DNA of 64,000 nt from the NCBI RefSeq assembly GCF_003675875.1, contig NZ_RCDI01000002.1, forward strand, positions 870,786 through 934,785, in the 5' to 3' direction. The position numbers and the translations under genes are program-made. Below are positions 6,931 through 15,888 of the stretch, piece by piece. Within the stretch, counting starts at the first letter, position 1; the number at the start of each line of letters is the position of its first letter. This stretch comes from Halostella limicola (GTDB lineage Archaea > Halobacteriota > Halobacteria > Halobacteriales > Natronoarchaeaceae). Under the pieces are notes generated by a model. It was not told the DNA's origin and made no database searches. It saw only the letters and a program-made list of their open reading frames with translations.

Positions 6931-8732
6931 TAGTACTCGCCCTCGGAGCGCTGCTCGCGGTCGAGCTGGCTGCCGGGCTTGTTGATTCGCGGCCGGCCGA
7001 CGCGCTCGTCGCGCCGGAAGGTGATCTCCAGGTTCGCGAGGAAGTCGTTCATCCCGGAGCGCATGTCCTGCGGTTGGCCCGCGTGACCGCGCTCTGCGGG
7101 TTCGCCGTCGAACACCATCAGGCGGTCCGACAGCAGGTCGATCATGTAGATGTCGTGGTCGATGACCAGCACCGTCGCGTCCTGGCTCTCGGCGTAGCGC
7201 CGGATCGCGCGGGTCGCCTGCACCCGCTGTTCGACGTCTAAGTGCGCGCTCGGTTCGTCGAGCAGGTAGATGTCGGCGTCCTCGGAGAGACACGCCGCGA
7301 TGGCGACGCGCTGGCGCTCGCCGCCGGAGAGGTCGTTCAGGTTCTGCTCCATGATCCGCTCCAGCTGGAGCGGCTGGGCGATCTCCGTGTTCCAGTACGA
7401 GCTGCCGAACTGGTCGGTGATCGAGGAGAGGAAGGCGTCGACCCGCATGTGCTGGTCGATCTCGATGTACTGGGGTTTGTAGGAGATGTCCAGCGAGAAG
7501 TCGACCTCGCCCTCGTCGGGTTCGAGGTCGCCGGTGAGCAGCTGGGCGAACGTCGACTTCCCGATGCCGTTCGGGCCGACGATGCCGAGCACCTCGTTCT
7601 CGCGGATCTCGCCGCCTTCCACGTCGAGCGAGAACTCGCCCTCGCCGTAGCTGTGCGAGAGGTCGGGGTACTCGACGAGCGTCTCGGAGGTCGAGACCGG
7701 GCGGGGCGCGTGCTGCTCGAACTCGATGGCCTCCGGCCGGATGCGCATATTCTCGTTGTCGAGGTAGCCCGCGAGGTACTCGTTGATCCCGTTGCGGACG
7801 GACTTCGGCGAGGTGACGACGCCGTACGCGCCGGGTTCGCCGTACGTCACGTGGAGGTTGTCCGCGAGGAGGTCGAGGATCGCGAGGTCGTGCTCGACGA
7901 CGAGCATCGACTTGTCGCCCTCCTCCGCGAGCTCGCGGATGAGGCGGGCGACGGTGACGCGCTGGCCGATGTCGAGGTAGGGCGTGATCTCGTCGAGGAA
8001 GTAGAAGTCGGCCTCCCGGGCGAGACACGCCGCGATGGCGACCCGCTGGAGCTCGCCCCCGGAGAGGTTGTCGATGTCCTGGTCCATCACGGGGCCGATC
8101 GAGAGGCGCTCGACGAGGTAATCGAGGTCGCCGCGCTCGTCGGTCCGCTCCAGCAGCTGCCGGGTGTTGCCGTCGAACTGACCGGGGATCTGGTCGACGT
8201 ACTGCGGCTTGCGGGCGACCGTCACGTCGCCGTCCTTGACGGCCTCGATGTAGTCCTGTAGCTCCGTGCCCCGGTAGGCGTCGAGGGCGTCGTCCCAGTC
8301 GACCTCGGCCTCGTGCTGGCCGAGGTTCGGGACCATCTCGCCCGCGAGGATGCGGACGGCGGTCGTCTTCCCGATGCCGTTCGGACCGAGGATACCGGTG
8401 ACCTGTCCCTCCTGCGGGACGGGAAGCCCGTACAGCGAGAAGGCGTTCTCGCCGTAGCGGTGGGCCGGGTCGTCCTGGAGCTCCTGGGGCAGGTTGATGA
8501 TCTCGATGGCGTCGAACGGGCACTTCTCGACGCAGATGCCGCAGGTCTCGCCCAGACAGATCTCCTCGCTGATGCGGATCTGGTCGGGCTCGCCCTCGTC
8601 CGCCTCCTCGCCGCGGAGCGTGATGCACTCCTTGCCGGTCCGGTTCGGCGGGCAGTAGTTCTTGCACTCGTAGTTACAGCGGTCGGGCTGACACCGATCG
8701 AGGTCCACGACCGCGATGCTGTCCTGGGCCAT
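6918..8732 (-). CDS. Ribosome recycling/splitting ATPase ABCE1 (Rli1)
   Basis: Splits ribosomes into subunits after termination, working with release factors in the cytoplasm. The 604-residue protein has an N-terminal RLI segment with cysteines and a ferredoxin-like CLGETCGICVEKCPFDA cluster (two 4Fe-4S clusters), then two ABC domains. Walker A motifs are GPNGIGKTTA and GPNGIGKST, each with an LSGGE/LSGGER signature and a D-loop. Between them is the hinge. It begins 1 nt after the EMC6-like gene ends, so the two are very likely co-transcribed. Length is normal for archaeal ABCE1. Confidence 0.96.
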   Translation of the reverse strand: MAQDSIAVVDLDRCQPDRCNYECKNYCPPNRTGKECITLRGEEADEGEPDQIRISEEICLGETCGICVEKCPFDAIEIINLPQELQDDPAHRYGENAFSLYGLPVPQEGQVTGILGPNGIGKTTAVRILAGEMVPNLGQHEAEVDWDDALDAYRGTELQDYIEAVKDGDVTVARKPQYVDQIPGQFDGNTRQLLERTDERGDLDYLVERLSIGPVMDQDIDNLSGGELQRVAIAACLAREADFYFLDEITPYLDIGQRVTVARLIRELAEEGDKSMLVVEHDLAILDLLADNLHVTYGEPGAYGVVTSPKSVRNGINEYLAGYLDNENMRIRPEAIEFEQHAPRPVSTSETLVEYPDLSHSYGEGEFSLDVEGGEIRENEVLGIVGPNGIGKSTFAQLLTGDLEPDEGEVDFSLDISYKPQYIEIDQHMRVDAFLSSITDQFGSSYWNTEIAQPLQLERIMEQNLNDLSGGERQRVAIAACLSEDADIYLLDEPSAHLDVEQRVQATRAIRRYAESQDATVLVIDHDIYMIDLLSDRLMVFDGEPAERGHAGQPQDMRSGMNDFLANLEITFRRDERVGRPRINKPGSQLDREQRSEGEYYYAP

Positions 8733-8733
8733 C

Positions 8734-9063
8734 TTAGACCTGGAAACCGGTTTCGAGCATGATGCCCCACGTCACGAACCAGAGCGAGAAGGTCATGAAC
8801 GCGATGAAGAGGTAGTCCTTCGTGCCGGGACCGTCCTCTCCGTACACGCCCAGAACCCTGTAGAGGGGGATCTGTACGAGAACGACCGCGAGAACGACGA
8901 GCTGGGCCGGCTGGTGGGTCGCGGCCGCTGCCGGCGACATGCCCGACGTCATCACGGACGAGAGCAGCGCCGCTGCGATCCCGCCGATGGACGCGAGCGA
9001 CGTGACCGTGATAGATCGGAGATGGGAGTCCATCCCCTCGACTTCGGCTTGTTCGGTCGCCAT
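8734..9063 (-). CDS. EMC6-like archaeal membrane protein
   Basis: A 109-residue protein with three hydrophobic segments (about residues 19-42, 52-70 and 87-106) and an acidic N-terminus. The GTKDYLFIAFMTFSLWFVTWGIML ending resembles archaeal EMC6-type proteins, relatives of an ER membrane complex subunit involved in membrane-protein insertion. The assignment rests on recalled family resemblance and on its place directly before ABCE1. The next gene starts after a single base, suggesting coupling of this protein to translation or insertion. Confidence 0.65.
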   Translation of the reverse strand: MATEQAEVEGMDSHLRSITVTSLASIGGIAAALLSSVMTSGMSPAAAATHQPAQLVVLAVVLVQIPLYRVLGVYGEDGPGTKDYLFIAFMTFSLWFVTWGIMLETGFQV

Positions 9064-9153
9064 ACGGGACGGTCGGGGACCCGCGGTGAAAAACAGTTCG
9101 CTTGGCGGCGCTCGCCGCCGTCGACACTGAGTTTAGCACGCTCGGCGGCAATC

Positions 9154-9159
9154 TTTATG
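9154..9159 (+). promoter_or_regulatory. TATA-like box of the winged-helix gene
   Basis: TTTATG lies 27-32 nt before the ATG at 9186, typical spacing for a leaderless haloarchaeal transcript. Confidence 0.45.
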
Positions 9160-9185
9160 CCGCTGGCGGCTTTCGATTCGTAACG

Positions 9186-9503
9186 ATGGCTGGATCAGAC
9201 GAGGAGCTCGAGGACCTTCCGCCGAGCGCGAAGTTGGTTTTCAAAGTACTCGAATACGACGGGCCGCTCACGCAGAAGCAGATCGTCCAGGAGTCGATGC
9301 TCTCGGCGCGGACCGTGCGCTACGCGCTCGAACGCCTCCAGGAGATCGGCCGGGTCGACGAGGACGTCTACTTCGCCGACGCCCGACAGAGCCTCTACGA
9401 ACTCACGGAACAGGAGCAAGAACAGTCCGTCGAGGCCGACGGCGGTCCCGAACCGAACGGTTCCGAGGGCGAGGAAGCCGAGCCCTGCCGCTGCGCCGAG
9501 TGA
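9186..9503 (+). CDS. MarR-like winged-helix transcriptional regulator
   Basis: A 105-residue DNA-binding protein. The helix-turn-helix spans about residues 19-60: LVFKVLEYDGPLTQKQIVQES, then the recognition helix SARTVRYALERLQEIG and a wing EDVYFADARQSLYEL. The C-terminal 35 residues are Glu/Gln-rich and end in CRC, with no recognisable ligand domain. It may sense thiol state through this cysteine pair, but that is speculation. The 20 nt up to and just past the ATG match those of the M32 peptidase gene at 14167. Targets are unknown. Confidence 0.8.
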   Translation: MAGSDEELEDLPPSAKLVFKVLEYDGPLTQKQIVQESMLSARTVRYALERLQEIGRVDEDVYFADARQSLYELTEQEQEQSVEADGGPEPNGSEGEEAEPCRCAE

Positions 9504-9623
9504 CCGCGTCGTCCGGCCGCTGAGCTGATCTCCTCTCTTTCTCCGACCGCGGGCGGCGACCGGCGCGGCGTCGCCGCCGCACTGCGCTGCGTCCTGCGCT
9601 GTGCGGCATCCCCGCTGCGCCGC

Positions 9624-11486
9624 TTACTGCGACGCGACGCTTATCGTCCGCCGGTCGTCGATCGCCCGCTCTAACTCCTCGGCGATGGCGCTGCCGCGGG
9701 TGACCTGCACGTCCCCGCCGCGGCCGACCGTGGCGGTGAAGAGGTACTCGCCGTCGGCCTGCACCTCGACGGTCTCGCCGGCGTGACCGTCGACCGGGAT
9801 GACGATGTGGCGCGACGTGACCTCGGGTTCGACGACATCGCCGCTGCGGCCGGCGGGGCTGTTGCCGCCGCCACCGCCCGCTCCGCCGTTCACCGAGCGA
9901 CCGCCGGGCTTCTCGTCGTGCGTGCGCACGTCGATGTCGATGCCGAGGCGGTTCTCCACGTCGGTGATCCGGCCGCCGCCCTTGCCGATGACGGTGGAGA
10001 TGTCGTCCTCCTCGACGTAGACGACGGCGGTGTTCTGTCCCTTGAGGTCGACGTCCACGTGTCCGCGGGCGATAGAGCGGATCTCGCGTTCGATCTCCTG
10101 ACGCGCGATGCGGTCGACGCCGCCCTCGTCGCTCTCGCCCTCGCCGATGGGGACGGTGACGACCTGCCGGTTGAACGTGTAGATCTCGTACTCCGGCTGG
10201 CCCGTCTCGAAGTCGCGGATCATGATCACCGGGCGGGTGAGGTCCTCCTCGGTGAGGCCCTCGGGCACCTTCACCTCGGTGGTGACGTCGTACACCTTCG
10301 CGACCTCGCCGGCCTCGATGTAGACGACGGTGTCGACGACCTGCGGGATCATGCCGAGTTCGACGCGGCCGACCAGTCGCTGGAGCGCGTCGATGGCGCG
10401 GGTGGCGTGGACGACGCCGATCATGCCGACGCCGGCGAGGCGCATGTCGGCGAACACCTCGAAGTCGTCGGTCTTGCGCACCTCGTCGTAGATGGTGTAG
10501 TCCGGACGGACCATCAGCAGCGAGTCGGCAGTGTTCTCCATCTCCCCGCCCAGTTCCGTGTACTGGGTGATCTCTGGGCCGACCTGCAGGTCGCGGGGCT
10601 TCTCCATCGTCTTCACCGCGAAGTCGTGGTCGGCGATGTACTCGGCGACCGCCTGCGCGAACGTCGATTTCCCCGCGCCGGGCGCGCCGGAGATGAGGAC
10701 GCCGCGTTTCGACTCCAGCAGGCGCTCCTTGAGCTCGTCCGCGAACTCGTAGTCCTCGATGTCGGTCTTGACGATGGGCCGGACGGCGGTGATCTCGTAG
10801 CCGTCGGCGAACGGCGGCTGCGCGACCGCGATCCGGTAGTCGCGGAACTGGACGATCGTCATGCCCTCGTCCGAGAGCTCGACGAACCCCTCGTTGGACT
10901 GCTTCGCGCTCTCGATTATCTCCTGGGAGTACTCCTTCATCTGCTCCTCGGAGGTCGGCTCGTCGCCGATCTCCTCGAACCGCATCTCGCCGATCTCGCC
11001 GCGTTTCGCCATCGGGACCGCGCCGGAGCGGAGGTGGAGGCTCATCGTCTGGTCGTCGACCATCTCCTCGATGGAGAGGGTACCGACGTCGCGGGTCCGG
11101 GGCGTGATGTACTCCACGTCCAGCCCCTTCGCCCCCGCCACCTCGCTCTGGACGACGTCGCTGGTGACGAACGTGGCGTCGTGCTCGGCCGCGAGCTCGC
11201 GGATGAGCGCGTCGATCTCCCCCTCGGAGGCGTGGCCGCGCTCGACGGCGTCGGGGCGGGTGCCGATGTACTCCAGGTCGATCTCGCCGTCGTCGGCCAG
11301 TTCGGCCAGACGCTGGAGCTCGGAGAGGCCGTCCCACCCGCTGTCGATGCCGTCGTTTGCCTGCGCTTCCAGCTCCGCGACGACCGCTTCGGGGACCTGG
11401 ATCGTCGCCCCCGCGAAGTCGCCGTCTTCCACTCGCTCGGACACGCGGCCGTCGATGACCACGCTCGTGTCCGGAACAACGTTCAT
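9624..11486 (-). CDS. PIN domain - VirB11-type ATPase - KH domain protein
   Basis: A 620-residue fusion. Residues 1-130 form a PIN nuclease fold with acidic residues Asp6, Glu39, Asp92 and Asp110. A VirB11/GspE-like ATPase follows, with Walker A GAPGAGKST at 267-275, and TIYDEVRKTDDFEVFADMRLAG as the Walker B region. A KH motif VIGKGGGRI then lies at about residue 505, followed by a Gly-rich linker and a small C-terminal beta domain. It is known as a conserved archaeal family; RNA binding and cleavage driven by ATP is a reasonable inference. Length and order are normal. It is divergent from the M48 gene. Confidence 0.87.
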   Translation of the reverse strand: MNVVPDTSVVIDGRVSERVEDGDFAGATIQVPEAVVAELEAQANDGIDSGWDGLSELQRLAELADDGEIDLEYIGTRPDAVERGHASEGEIDALIRELAAEHDATFVTSDVVQSEVAGAKGLDVEYITPRTRDVGTLSIEEMVDDQTMSLHLRSGAVPMAKRGEIGEMRFEEIGDEPTSEEQMKEYSQEIIESAKQSNEGFVELSDEGMTIVQFRDYRIAVAQPPFADGYEITAVRPIVKTDIEDYEFADELKERLLESKRGVLISGAPGAGKSTFAQAVAEYIADHDFAVKTMEKPRDLQVGPEITQYTELGGEMENTADSLLMVRPDYTIYDEVRKTDDFEVFADMRLAGVGMIGVVHATRAIDALQRLVGRVELGMIPQVVDTVVYIEAGEVAKVYDVTTEVKVPEGLTEEDLTRPVIMIRDFETGQPEYEIYTFNRQVVTVPIGEGESDEGGVDRIARQEIEREIRSIARGHVDVDLKGQNTAVVYVEEDDISTVIGKGGGRITDVENRLGIDIDVRTHDEKPGGRSVNGGAGGGGGNSPAGRSGDVVEPEVTSRHIVIPVDGHAGETVEVQADGEYLFTATVGRGGDVQVTRGSAIAEELERAIDDRRTISVASQ

Positions 11487-11637
11487 GGGAACAAATACGG
11501 TCGCCGTCGTTCATAAGGGCACGGACCCGCCCCGCCCGGCGTCCCGGGCCGCTCCGCGGGGCCGCGTTCGGCCGAGGGCACGGCGGCGACCATCGCCGAG
11601 GAACGGGAGACGTTCGTCTCGCACAGCTTCCGGGGGA

Positions 11638-11645
11638 GTTTTTAT
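11638..11645 (+). promoter_or_regulatory. TATA-like box of the M48 peptidase gene
   Basis: The run TTTTTATC lies 26-33 nt before the ATG at 11671. It stands out in very GC-rich surroundings and fits a leaderless transcript. Confidence 0.45.
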
Positions 11646-11670
11646 CCCGTTCCCCTCGAACTGATGACGT

Positions 11671-12948
11671 ATGCGACGACCGTTTCGGGGGACTCACGGT
11701 CTGCGGGCGCGGACGGCCGTCGCCGCCGTCCTCGTCTGCGTCGCGAACCTCGCGTTCGTGATGCTCGCGCTCGAACTCGTCGCGTTCTTCCTGGAGATGG
11801 TGGTCGTCGAACTGCTCGTCGTTCCCGACTGGACGAGCGTCGGTAACGACGTCATCGGGTTCGCGGCGTTCCTGCGCGAGACGGCGTTCTGGCGGTCGCC
11901 CGCGGTCGTCCCGCTGACGGCGGCATTCATGCTCGCGCAGTACGAGTACGTCAGCCGTCGACCGCTCGGAACGCCGGCGGCCACCCGGGCGGCGGCGGAC
12001 GACCGCGACTCGCAGACGCGGCTCACGCGCCTCGTCAAGCAGGTCGGGACGCCGGCCCCGGAGGTACTCGTCGCGGACAAGCCCCGGCCGAACAGCTACG
12101 CTGTCGGCCGGAAGGGGAACGCGACCGTCGTCGTCACACGCCCGCTGCTCGACGCGCTCGACGACGACGAACTCGACGCGGTGCTGGCGCACGAACTCGC
12201 CCACGTGACCAACCGGGACGCGACGGTGATGACGATGGCCGTCGCCCCGGTGCGCCTCGCGCGGGCCGCCGGAACTTCCCTCGACCGGACGGTCTACTGG
12301 ACGGGCGCGACCTGCTACGCCGTGGGGATGTTCGGTACGGTCCTCGTGACGATCGGTACCCTGGGACTCCTGATCTATCGAGCGGCCACAACTGTCTACG
12401 ACGCCGTCGTCGGCGTCCTCCCGGTGGTCGGTCCCGGTCCCGTCCTGCCGGCGGCGGTCGCGGACCCCGTCGTCGCGGGAGCGAGGACCGTCGCCGCTAC
12501 TACGTTCGACGGCATCGTCAACGTCGGCGCCGTCCTCCTCCTGTTCGCGGTCTTCGCCGTTCCGCCGCTCGCGGCGGTCGCCGTTTACTACGTCGCTCTT
12601 GGGCCGGTCCCGCGACTCCTCGCGCGGTACCGGGAGTTCGCGGCGGACCGCGCTGCGGCGCGGATCACCGGCGACCCCGCGGCGCTCGCGAGCGCGCTCG
12701 CGACCCTCTCGCCCGACGACCGGCCGGACGAGGACTACCGCCGCGCGGGCGCGGTCGGGGAGCTATGCCTGCTCCCGGGCGGGATCGGCGACGAGGCCGA
12801 GGTCGGACCGATCCGCGCGTACGTCGCCGAGGAACTGCCGCGACTGGAGCGGCTGCTTCGCGCGATCCCCGTCGGCGCGGTCGCGCATCCGGAGACGGAC
12901 GAGCGGGTCGAACGCCTGCGCGCGCTGGCGAGGGAGCAAGCGGCGTAG
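11671..12948 (+). CDS. M48 family (HtpX-like) membrane zinc metalloprotease
   Basis: A 425-residue integral membrane peptidase. Two hydrophobic segments lie near residues 17-50 and 77-92, then the cytoplasmic catalytic part with HELAH at 174-178, and a third zinc ligand is expected in REFAADRAA near residue 325. Two more membrane segments lie between about 205-240 and 285-310. HtpX-type enzymes degrade misfolded membrane proteins. The second half is longer than bacterial HtpX, as in other haloarchaeal versions. It is followed after 42 nt by the M20 peptidase gene. Confidence 0.87.
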   Translation: MRRPFRGTHGLRARTAVAAVLVCVANLAFVMLALELVAFFLEMVVVELLVVPDWTSVGNDVIGFAAFLRETAFWRSPAVVPLTAAFMLAQYEYVSRRPLGTPAATRAAADDRDSQTRLTRLVKQVGTPAPEVLVADKPRPNSYAVGRKGNATVVVTRPLLDALDDDELDAVLAHELAHVTNRDATVMTMAVAPVRLARAAGTSLDRTVYWTGATCYAVGMFGTVLVTIGTLGLLIYRAATTVYDAVVGVLPVVGPGPVLPAAVADPVVAGARTVAATTFDGIVNVGAVLLLFAVFAVPPLAAVAVYYVALGPVPRLLARYREFAADRAAARITGDPAALASALATLSPDDRPDEDYRRAGAVGELCLLPGGIGDEAEVGPIRAYVAEELPRLERLLRAIPVGAVAHPETDERVERLRALAREQAA

Positions 12949-12990
12949 GGGAGCGAAGCCCTCATTCCGCGACCGAACGAGTACACGGCC

Positions 12991-14076
12991 ATGGACGAGG
13001 TCACCGACCTCACGCGCGAGCTCGTTTCGATCCCGTCTCACGAAAGCGAGGCGGCCGCGGGCGACGCCGTCGAGGACTGGCTCCGTGCCGAGACGGACGC
13101 CGACGTGCGCCGCGACGACGCCGGTAACGTGACCGCCCGAAAGGGGAGCGGCGACGCGTCGCTGGCGCTCGTCGGCCACCACGACGTCGTGCCGCCGGAC
13201 GAGGTGCAGGTGGCGTCGGACGAGTCGTACGTCGTCGAGGAGCGCGACGGCCGGATCTACGGCCGCGGTGCAGCGGACATGAAGGGGGCGGTCGCCGCCG
13301 CGATGTGCGCCTTCCGGGACGCGACCCCGGCAGACGGTCTCGAACTCGTCTTCGCCAGCTTCGTCGGCGAGGAGGTCGGCGGCGAGGGCGCTCGGCACGC
13401 TATCGACGCGGGGTTCGCCCCGGACTACGCCGTCGTCGGCGAGGGGTCGACGGGCTACTCCGCGCCGGGCGTGACCGACGTGGCCGTCGCGCACAAGGGC
13501 CGCCGGGGATCCACGATCGCTGCCCGGGGCGAGGCGGCCCACGCCAGCGAGGCGGAGGCGGGAGTAAACGCCGTCTACCGCGCCTGCGACGCCGTCGAGG
13601 TAGTCCGGGAAACGGACGCACCGGCGGTCGAGATCGCCGGCGAACGCGTCGAGGGGAGCGTGGTCGTCACCGAGATCGACGGCGGGTCGGCGTGGAACGT
13701 GGTGCCTGAGTCCTGCGAGGCGACCGTCGACGAGCGGACCGTGCCGGGCGAGCGCGCGCCCCTCGAACGCGTCGAGTCGGTCGCGGGCGTCGAGTGGACC
13801 GTCGACCAGGACCTCCCGCCGATGCGCTGCGGCGACGAGGCGTTCGCCGCGGCGGTCGTCGCGGCCGCGCGCGAGGCGCAGGACGGCGACCCGGAACGCG
13901 TCGTCAAGCCCCACGCGACCGACGCGGGCTGGCTCTCCGAGGCGGGCGTCGAGTGCGTCGTCTGCGGCCCGGCGGAACCCGGCGAGGCGCACACCGCCGA
14001 CGAGAGCGTCGGAGTCGACGTGCTGGAGCGGTGTTACCGGATCTACCGAGGGAGCGCGGAGCGCGGGCCGCGGTGA
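12991..14076 (+). CDS. M20 family metallopeptidase (ArgE/DapE/LysK-like)
   Basis: A 361-residue amidohydrolase-type peptidase. Expected metal ligands are His63 and Asp65 in GHHDVV, Asp96 in GRGAADMKG, and the catalytic Glu pair at 127-128 in FVGEEVGG; a dimerisation domain occupies about 165-265. A late His lies in the EAHTADESV block. The family includes acetylornithine, succinyl-diaminopimelate and LysW-lysine hydrolases; the substrate cannot be fixed because no arginine or lysine biosynthetic genes are adjacent. It lies 42 nt after the M48 gene on the same strand. Confidence 0.85.
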   Translation: MDEVTDLTRELVSIPSHESEAAAGDAVEDWLRAETDADVRRDDAGNVTARKGSGDASLALVGHHDVVPPDEVQVASDESYVVEERDGRIYGRGAADMKGAVAAAMCAFRDATPADGLELVFASFVGEEVGGEGARHAIDAGFAPDYAVVGEGSTGYSAPGVTDVAVAHKGRRGSTIAARGEAAHASEAEAGVNAVYRACDAVEVVRETDAPAVEIAGERVEGSVVVTEIDGGSAWNVVPESCEATVDERTVPGERAPLERVESVAGVEWTVDQDLPPMRCGDEAFAAAVVAAAREAQDGDPERVVKPHATDAGWLSEAGVECVVCGPAEPGEAHTADESVGVDVLERCYRIYRGSAERGPR

Positions 14077-14133
14077 CCGCGGGGTAGCCGACTGAGGGGA
14101 AACAGCCGCTCCGAGGGGCGGTAAAACACGGGA

Positions 14134-14141
14134 TTGATAAT
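14134..14141 (+). promoter_or_regulatory. TATA-like box of the M32 carboxypeptidase gene
   Basis: TTGATAAT lies 26-33 nt before the ATG at 14167, inside a GGATT/AATCC inverted pair. It supports the ATG at 14167 rather than an upstream frame start. Confidence 0.4.
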
Positions 14142-14166
14142 CCACGATCCCCTTCGATTCGTAACG

Positions 14167-15684
14167 ATGGCTACCGAAGCAGCCGCCGACGACGTCTCCG
14201 ACACGTACGAGCAGTTCCTCGCGGAGGTACAGCGGATCACGAACATCGGCAACGCCCAGGGCGTCCTCAACTGGGACCAGGAAGTGATGATGCCCGAGGA
14301 CGGCACGCCGGCCCGGTCGCAGCAGCTCTCCGCGCTCTCCGCCGTGAGCCACGAGCTGCTCACCGACGACGAGATGGGCGAGTACCTGGACGAACTGGAG
14401 GACGCCGACCTGGACGAGGAGCAGGCCGCCGTCGTCCGCGAGGTCCGCCGGAAGTACGACCGCGCGACGAAGGTGCCGACCGAACTGGTCGAGGAGATCT
14501 CCCGCACTACCTCCGAGGCCCTGCCGAAGTGGGAGCAGGCGAAGGAGGAGGACGACTTCTCGGTCTTCGCACCGGTGCTCGAAGATCTGGTCGAGCTGAA
14601 GCGGGAGTACGCCGAGCACATCGACCCCGACGCCGACCCGTACGCCGTCCTCTTCGCCGAGTACGAGCCGTACCTCGACCTCGAAACCGCGGAGGAGACG
14701 CTGACCCGGCTCCGCGAGGAGCTCGTCCCGCTGATCGACGACATCCGCGAGTCCGACGCGGACCTCGCGCTCGACGCCTTCTCCGGCGAGTTCGACGTCG
14801 ACACGCAGGAGGAGCTGGCCCGCGACGTGCTCGACGAGCTCGGCTACGACTGGGACCGCGGCCGCCTCGACACCGCGCCGCACCCGTTCTCGACCGGGAC
14901 GCAGTTCGACGCGCGCGTCACGACGCGCTTCGACGAGGCGGACCCGCTCGGGGCGCTTACCTCCACGATCCACGAGTTCGGGCACGCCACCTACACCCTC
15001 GGCCTGCCGGACGACCACTACGGCACGCCGCTGGGCGAGTCCCGCGACCTCTCCGTCCACGAGTCGCAGTCCCGGCTCTGGGAGAACCACGTCGGCCGAT
15101 CCGAGGCGTTCTGGGAGCGGTTCCTCCCCGCGATGAAGGAGCGCTTCCCGCAGATCGACGACGTGACGCCGGCAGAGGCCTACGAGGCCGCCAACCAGGT
15201 GTACGAGGACAACCTGATCCGCGTCGAGGCGGACGAGCTCACCTACCACATGCACATCGTCGTCCGCTTCGAGATCGAGCGCGAGCTCATCGAGGGCGAC
15301 CTCGACGTCGAGGACGTGCCCGAGCGGTGGAATGACAAGTACGAGGAGTACCTCGGCATCCGCCCGGGGACCGACGCCGAGGGCTGTCTGCAGGACATCC
15401 ACTGGAGCCACGGGAGCTTCGGCTACTTCCCGACGTACTCGCTGGGCAGCGTCCTCGCCGCGCAGCTGTACGCCCACGCCGAGGAGGACATCGACGACCT
15501 GGAGGGGAAGATCCGCGACGGCGAGTTCGAGCCGCTGCACGAGTGGCTGACCGAGAACGTCCACCGCCACGGCGCGAAGTACACGACGCCGGACCTCATC
15601 GAGGAGGCCACCGGCGAGGCGTTCACCGCCGACTACTTCCTCGACTACGTCACCGAGAAGTACGACGAGCTGTACGAGCTGTAG
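14167..15684 (+). CDS. M32 family metallocarboxypeptidase
   Basis: A 505-residue cytoplasmic carboxypeptidase of the Taq/Pfu family, which removes C-terminal residues from peptides. HEFGH lies at 269-273 in STIHEFGHATYTLG, with other family blocks LNWDQEVMMP near residue 35, HPFSTG near 239, and ESQSRLWENHVGRS near 305. Length matches the roughly 500-residue family. The ATG at 14167 fits the TATA-like box; the 11 extra codons upstream are not conserved-looking. A 20-nt block around the start is identical to that of the regulator gene at 9186. Confidence 0.94.
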   Translation: MATEAAADDVSDTYEQFLAEVQRITNIGNAQGVLNWDQEVMMPEDGTPARSQQLSALSAVSHELLTDDEMGEYLDELEDADLDEEQAAVVREVRRKYDRATKVPTELVEEISRTTSEALPKWEQAKEEDDFSVFAPVLEDLVELKREYAEHIDPDADPYAVLFAEYEPYLDLETAEETLTRLREELVPLIDDIRESDADLALDAFSGEFDVDTQEELARDVLDELGYDWDRGRLDTAPHPFSTGTQFDARVTTRFDEADPLGALTSTIHEFGHATYTLGLPDDHYGTPLGESRDLSVHESQSRLWENHVGRSEAFWERFLPAMKERFPQIDDVTPAEAYEAANQVYEDNLIRVEADELTYHMHIVVRFEIERELIEGDLDVEDVPERWNDKYEEYLGIRPGTDAEGCLQDIHWSHGSFGYFPTYSLGSVLAAQLYAHAEEDIDDLEGKIRDGEFEPLHEWLTENVHRHGAKYTTPDLIEEATGEAFTADYFLDYVTEKYDELYEL

Positions 15685-15764
15685 GCCGGCCCCGGCTGTC
15701 GACCGGACTTTCGTCGTCGCGGGGCGGTCGCAACCGCGTGCGACCGGGCGCGAGTCCGGTCGCG

Positions 15765-15794
15765 TTTTTATTCCGTCAGAGTGTTTCTAGAAAC
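15765..15794 (+). promoter_or_regulatory. TATA-like box and 12-bp palindrome
   Basis: TTTTTATT (15765-15772) is followed 10 nt later by a perfect palindrome GTTTCTAGAAAC (15783-15794). The palindrome would sit near the transcription start, where a dimeric repressor could bind. The nearest coding start on this strand that I accept is 15889, so a leader of about 90 nt would follow. Confidence 0.35.
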
Positions 15795-15888
15795 GACTTA
15801 CGGCGACGAGATCTCACGCGATCGGTGCCGGCGAGAGCGGTCCGGAAAACGGCGCATAACAAACCCGGGAAACGGTGTCACGGCGAGT

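Noticed and set aside
9403-12204. Very long minus-strand open frame across the PIN-ATPase and M48 genes
   Set aside because: Its protein is Arg-rich and low-complexity, crosses two well-supported genes in other frames, and is a high-GC shadow.
12763-15570. Long minus-strand open frame across the M20 and M32 peptidase genes
   Set aside because: It is antiparallel to two genes with complete catalytic motifs and shows no motif of its own.
15781-15888. GTG start at 15781 for the small membrane protein
   Set aside because: It would add 36 Arg-rich residues and lies too close to the TATA-like run at 15765 for the usual spacing.
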